This document shows positions 61,630 through 64,000 of a stretch of 64,000 nt of DNA, piece after piece. This DNA is from Microbispora siamensis (GTDB lineage Bacteria; Actinomycetota; Actinomycetes; Streptosporangiales; Streptosporangiaceae), in assembly GCF_016863095.1 (NCBI RefSeq), contig NZ_BOOF01000043.1, positions 35,050 to 99,049 of the forward strand, written 5' to 3'. The notes under the pieces were generated by a model. The model was not told where the DNA came from. It saw only the letters and a program-made list of their open reading frames with translations, and ran no database searches. Both the position numbers and the translations under genes were made by a program. Position 1 is the first letter of the stretch. Each line of letters begins with the position of its first letter.

Positions 61630-62661
61630 CTAATGCGCGGCTGGCCGGGGAAAGCGTGCGACGAACCGCGCCCCGGACGGGCTGTCTTCGATGGTGAGGG
61701 TGCCGCCGTGGTCTTCAACAATCTGCCGGGCGATAGGCAGTCCCAGACCGCTGCCGCCAGCGTCCTTGGCACGCGCGTCCTGCAGGCGGGCGAAGCGCTC
61801 GAAGACGAACTCCCGCTGCTCGCGCGGCACCCCGCTCCCGTCGTCGTAGACCTCCAGCACCGCCGCGTCACCCCGGTGCTCGACGGTGACCATCACCATG
61901 GAGCGGGCGTGGCGTTCGGCGTTGTCCATGAGGTTGTGCAGCAGCCGGGTGAGACCAATCCGCTCTCCGTAGACCATCACGCCGCTACTGAACCTCCTGA
62001 CCACCCTGACTTTGCTTTGCCGATGATCGAGCTCGCCGTCCACCAGGACGGCGAGGTTGAGGAGGTCGTGGTGGCCTGCGACACCCGCGTCAAGCCGGGA
62101 GATCTCCAGAAGGCTGGCTACCAAGTCCTGCAGCCGCTCGACAGACTCCAGCAGCCTGCCGGCGGTTGCCACCCAGTCGGTCTCCTCCCGCCGCATGAGC
62201 GCTTCCTCTATCTCGGCACGCATCGCCGCGAGCGGGTTGCGCAGGTCATGGGAGGTGTTCGAGGCGAACTGCAACTGGTCCTGGATCGCCGCCTGGGCCC
62301 GCTCCAACGTCTGGTTGGTGTTCTGCGCGAGCTCCTTGAACTCGTCATCGTGGCTCGGCAGCGGAACCCGCTCGCTCAGATTAGAAGGCCGGATCACGGC
62401 GAGTCTCCCACTGATGGCGCGGACCGGCTCAAGGATCTTGCTCATCATCCAGTACGTCCCGAGCGCGGTGGCCACGATCAGCAGGAGGGAACCACCGACG
62501 AGTCCAGCCAGCACGGCCGCACTTCCGTAGAGCGGAGGCTGAGGCTCGGCCGTCAACAGCAGCAAAGTGGCGCAGACGCAGACCAGTGCCATGACGGCGC
62601 TCGCCACGGTGGCCACACGAGTTTTGACGGAGCAGTGATGCCACGCTCTGAAGCTGATCAT
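61630..62661 (-). CDS. HAMP-type sensor histidine kinase, stop at IS boundary
   Basis: The 343-residue kinase has two membrane segments (about 18-38 and 47-70) with a loop of about ten residues, a HAMP region, HisKA with NTSHDLRNPLAAM, N-box HNLMDNAERHA, YDDGSGVP and GSGLGLPIARQ. The near-absent outer loop suggests sensing within the membrane or through partners. Its TAG stop (61630-61632) lies in the sequence bordering the IS701 element, so the original C-terminus may have been longer. No response regulator is adjacent. Confidence 0.88.
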   Translation of the reverse strand: MISFRAWHHCSVKTRVATVASAVMALVCVCATLLLLTAEPQPPLYGSAAVLAGLVGGSLLLIVATALGTYWMMSKILEPVRAISGRLAVIRPSNLSERVPLPSHDDEFKELAQNTNQTLERAQAAIQDQLQFASNTSHDLRNPLAAMRAEIEEALMRREETDWVATAGRLLESVERLQDLVASLLEISRLDAGVAGHHDLLNLAVLVDGELDHRQSKVRVVRRFSSGVMVYGERIGLTRLLHNLMDNAERHARSMVMVTVEHRGDAAVLEVYDDGSGVPREQREFVFERFARLQDARAKDAGGSGLGLPIARQIVEDHGGTLTIEDSPSGARFVARFPRPAAH

Positions 62662-62752
62662 CCCGGAAACGCCCTGGACATGACTGTGACACGTCTAGCC
62701 AACACAAACGCTAGTTGAACACGCGAGCTCACCAGTCAGGACCCCCTCGTAA

Positions 62753-62971
62753 CGGGACTTCTCGTTCGATTGCCGAATTAATCCGGCCGAACGCACCTCA
62801 AGCCGCCCCGACGTTGCCGAAGCCTGGTTCGCCTACCACACACCCGACGAGGGAACCGTCCGCTGGTACTGGATCAACGGACAAGAAGACCGCAAAGAAG
62901 TTGAAGCCAGCTCCGACACACCGACCTCACCGTCGCAGGCCACTCCCGGTCACGATAGGCCCAAGCCCTAA
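62753..62971 (+). pseudogene. possible coding remnant in low-density region
   Basis: The 385-bp gap 62662-63046 has no convincing gene. One open frame of 73 codons without a start codon reads plausibly as protein (DVAEAWFAYHTPDEGTVRWY, then WINGQEDRKEVEAS) with a Pro/Ser-rich tail before the stop. I do not recognise it. It may be the 3' end of a lost gene near a mobile-element junction. Confidence 0.3.
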
Positions 62972-63049
62972 TGAGGTGCGTGGCAACGGCTTAGGATCGA
63001 GGATGGGTTCTTTGTCCCGGGCAGGGGCCACCGGTAGCAAGGAAGTGTG

Positions 63050-63451
63050 ATGGGTGCGGATAACCATGGTGGTTCCTACCATCAGCAGGATCTAGACACC
63101 GACAGGGCAGTCCGGGAGGACGTGACGCTGCTCTCCCTGCAGGGCGTCCTGGACTTCACCACCCATGCCCTACTGCATCGCCGGATTGAGGACCTGTTCC
63201 GCGAGCAGCCGCCCCCTGCGCTGATCCTTGACCTCACAGAGCTGGACTTCTGCGACTCCAGCTCTCTAGCTATCCTGATCGCCATACGCAGGCACTTCCC
63301 GGATCCTGACCGTTGTCTGGCGCTGGTCGGCGTGAACGGCAGAATGGCCCGCCTGCTCGAACTCACCCGAGTAATCACGCTGTTCCGCTGCTATCCCACC
63401 CGCGAGGACGCCATGAAGGCTCTCGGCCTGGCCTCCACGTCCCGCTGGTGA
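63050..63451 (+). CDS. STAS-domain anti-anti-sigma-like protein
   Basis: The 133-residue protein is a SpoIIAA/RsbV-type STAS protein: LLSLQGVLDFTTHALLHRRI and LILDLTELDFCDSSSLAIL, where the central Ser is the expected phosphorylation site of a partner anti-sigma kinase. AAGGAAG lies five bases before ATG 63050. No anti-sigma or sigma gene is adjacent, and mobile-element DNA flanks it on both sides. Confidence 0.88.
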   Translation: MGADNHGGSYHQQDLDTDRAVREDVTLLSLQGVLDFTTHALLHRRIEDLFREQPPPALILDLTELDFCDSSSLAILIAIRRHFPDPDRCLALVGVNGRMARLLELTRVITLFRCYPTREDAMKALGLASTSRW

Positions 63452-63531
63452 CGACACCCCCGGCAGCACGACAACGCCCAAGGCTTTCGTGGAGGCCCTG
63501 AAGCCAGCATCATCTGCTGGCGGAAGGGAGA

Positions 63532-63852
63532 ATGCCAGCCCCGAGGAAGTACCCCCAAGAGCTTCGTGAGCGCGCGGTGCGCATGGTCTTTGAGGTCCGC
63601 CGGCAGACCGGCGGCGCCCCCGGCGCGATCGCCCGGGTAGCCGACCAGCTCGGCGTTCACCGCGAGGCGCTGCGCGGGTGGGTGCGCCAGGCCGAGATCG
63701 ACGAGGGGCAGCGGCCGGGCACCTCAACCACTGACGCCCAGCGAATCGCCGAGCTGGAGCGCGAGGTACGCGAGCTGCGCCGCGCCAACGAGATCCTCAA
63801 GGCCGCAGCCGCTTTTTTCGCGAAGGAAATGGACCCTCGACCGCCGAGGTAG
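63532..63852 (+). CDS. IS3-family transposase OrfA
   Basis: The 106-residue protein is the HTH/leucine-zipper subunit of IS3-family elements (YPQELRERAVRMVFEVRRQT, VHREALRGWVRQAEID, RIAELEREVRELRRANEIL). A T6 run (63813-63818) near its end can serve the -1 frameshift that makes OrfAB. A perfect 7-bp hairpin (63503-63521) precedes the gene. OrfB is broken right after its start, so the element cannot move by itself. Confidence 0.9.
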   Translation: MPAPRKYPQELRERAVRMVFEVRRQTGGAPGAIARVADQLGVHREALRGWVRQAEIDEGQRPGTSTTDAQRIAELEREVRELRRANEILKAAAAFFAKEMDPRPPR

Positions 63853-63902
63853 TCGCCTTCATCGACGCCCACCGCGACGCTTTCGGCGTCGAGCCGATCT
63901 GA
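63813..63902 (+). pseudogene. truncated IS3 OrfB
   Basis: In the -1 frame relative to OrfA the sequence reads through T6 into STAEVVAFIDAHRDAFGVEPI, the typical N-terminus of IS3 OrfB, then hits TGA at 63900-63902. From there the sequence is an IS701 piece. The rest of OrfB, with the integrase core, is missing. Confidence 0.8.
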
Positions 63903-64000
63903 GGCCTATGGCATGGACAACAAGTTCCGGCGCTTCCTGGAAGAGCACCGCCTGAGCTATGGAAACGCTGGCTCAAACATCACAAAATCAGGCTGTAGTA
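63900..64000 (+). mobile_element. internally deleted IS701 fragment inserted in IS3
   Basis: Bases 63900-63960 equal the complement of 60922-60982 of the larger IS701 copy, encoding AYGMDNKFRRFLEEHR. They are joined directly to the complement of 60267-60306, the element end, so about 615 bp between are absent. The terminal GGCTGTAGTA is exactly the last bases of the window. The other end of the element is missing. It lies in reverse orientation to the copy at 60267-61629. Confidence 0.85.

Noticed and set aside
62715..63050. 111-codon plus-strand frame before the STAS gene
   Set aside because: No ribosome-binding site, low-complexity Pro/Thr/Arg composition and no family motif. A different frame (62753-62971) looks more protein-like but lacks a start.

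Overview
The DNA is uniformly high in G+C, with GTG and TTG starts and several apparently leaderless genes. That points to an actinomycete. Mycosin-type protease, Ser/Thr kinases, LpdA-like reductase, trimeric-type purine nucleoside phosphorylase, an SCO4848-like small membrane protein and BMP-type nucleoside importers fit a filamentous member of Streptosporangiales or Streptomycetales. The family-level placement is inference, with Streptosporangiaceae the best guess. No rRNA, tRNA or CRISPR array was seen.

Layout. 1-10 kb: a membrane-anchored Ser/Thr pseudokinase running off the left edge, a mycosin, a biotin-dependent acyl-CoA carboxylase alpha chain, an asparagine-synthase-like protein, and two membrane proteins with different outer parts but the same cytoplasmic domain. 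10-18 kb: a ROK regulator divergent from an MFS gene, then an LpdA-like flavoprotein, a cyclotransferase-like gene, purine nucleoside phosphorylase and a phosphohexomutase. The order LpdA - PNP - PmmB - (Add - DeoA - Cdd) follows the known M. tuberculosis lpdA-to-cdd region. 16.9-24.4 kb: a secreted S33 peptidase, a FtsX-type ABC exporter, a NarL-type response regulator and a double-length histidine kinase whose first half is degenerate. 24.4-26.1 kb: a PH-domain membrane protein translationally coupled to adenosine deaminase.

26.1-46.4 kb looks like an accessory block inserted between add and deoA. It holds a cupin, a sigma-like/transmembrane/propeller fusion, a MarR-MFS pair, an orphan histidine kinase, a double VOC protein, a STAND (NB-ARC/TPR) regulator divergent from a three-gene cassette (signal-less lysozyme-like protein plus two related proteins of unknown function), an ArsR-like/MFS pair, a decaying MFS gene and a MmyB-like regulator with another MFS. 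46.4-54.4 kb is a nucleoside salvage and uptake operon on the minus strand: two BMP lipoproteins, an ABC ATPase with an apparent ATT start, two permeases, cytidine deaminase and thymidine phosphorylase. 54.5-60.3 kb: an intact Ser/Thr kinase, an M20 amidohydrolase, a GCS2-type ligase, a small membrane protein and a D,D-carboxypeptidase.

60.3-64 kb is mobile-element territory: a frameshifted IS701-type element, a sensor kinase whose stop codon lies at the element edge, a STAS anti-anti-sigma-like protein, and an IS3-type element broken by an internally deleted piece of the same IS701 element that ends exactly at the window edge.

The nucleoside genes work together: BMP lipoproteins and ABC permeases import nucleosides; Add and Cdd deaminate them; PNP and DeoA split them phosphorolytically; the phosphohexomutase may handle the sugar phosphate. 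The most novel-looking part is the STAND/lysozyme-like/paralog cassette at 33.4-40.0 kb, followed by the shared-cytoplasmic-domain pair at 7.3-10.1 kb and the tandem kinase at 22.2-24.4 kb.
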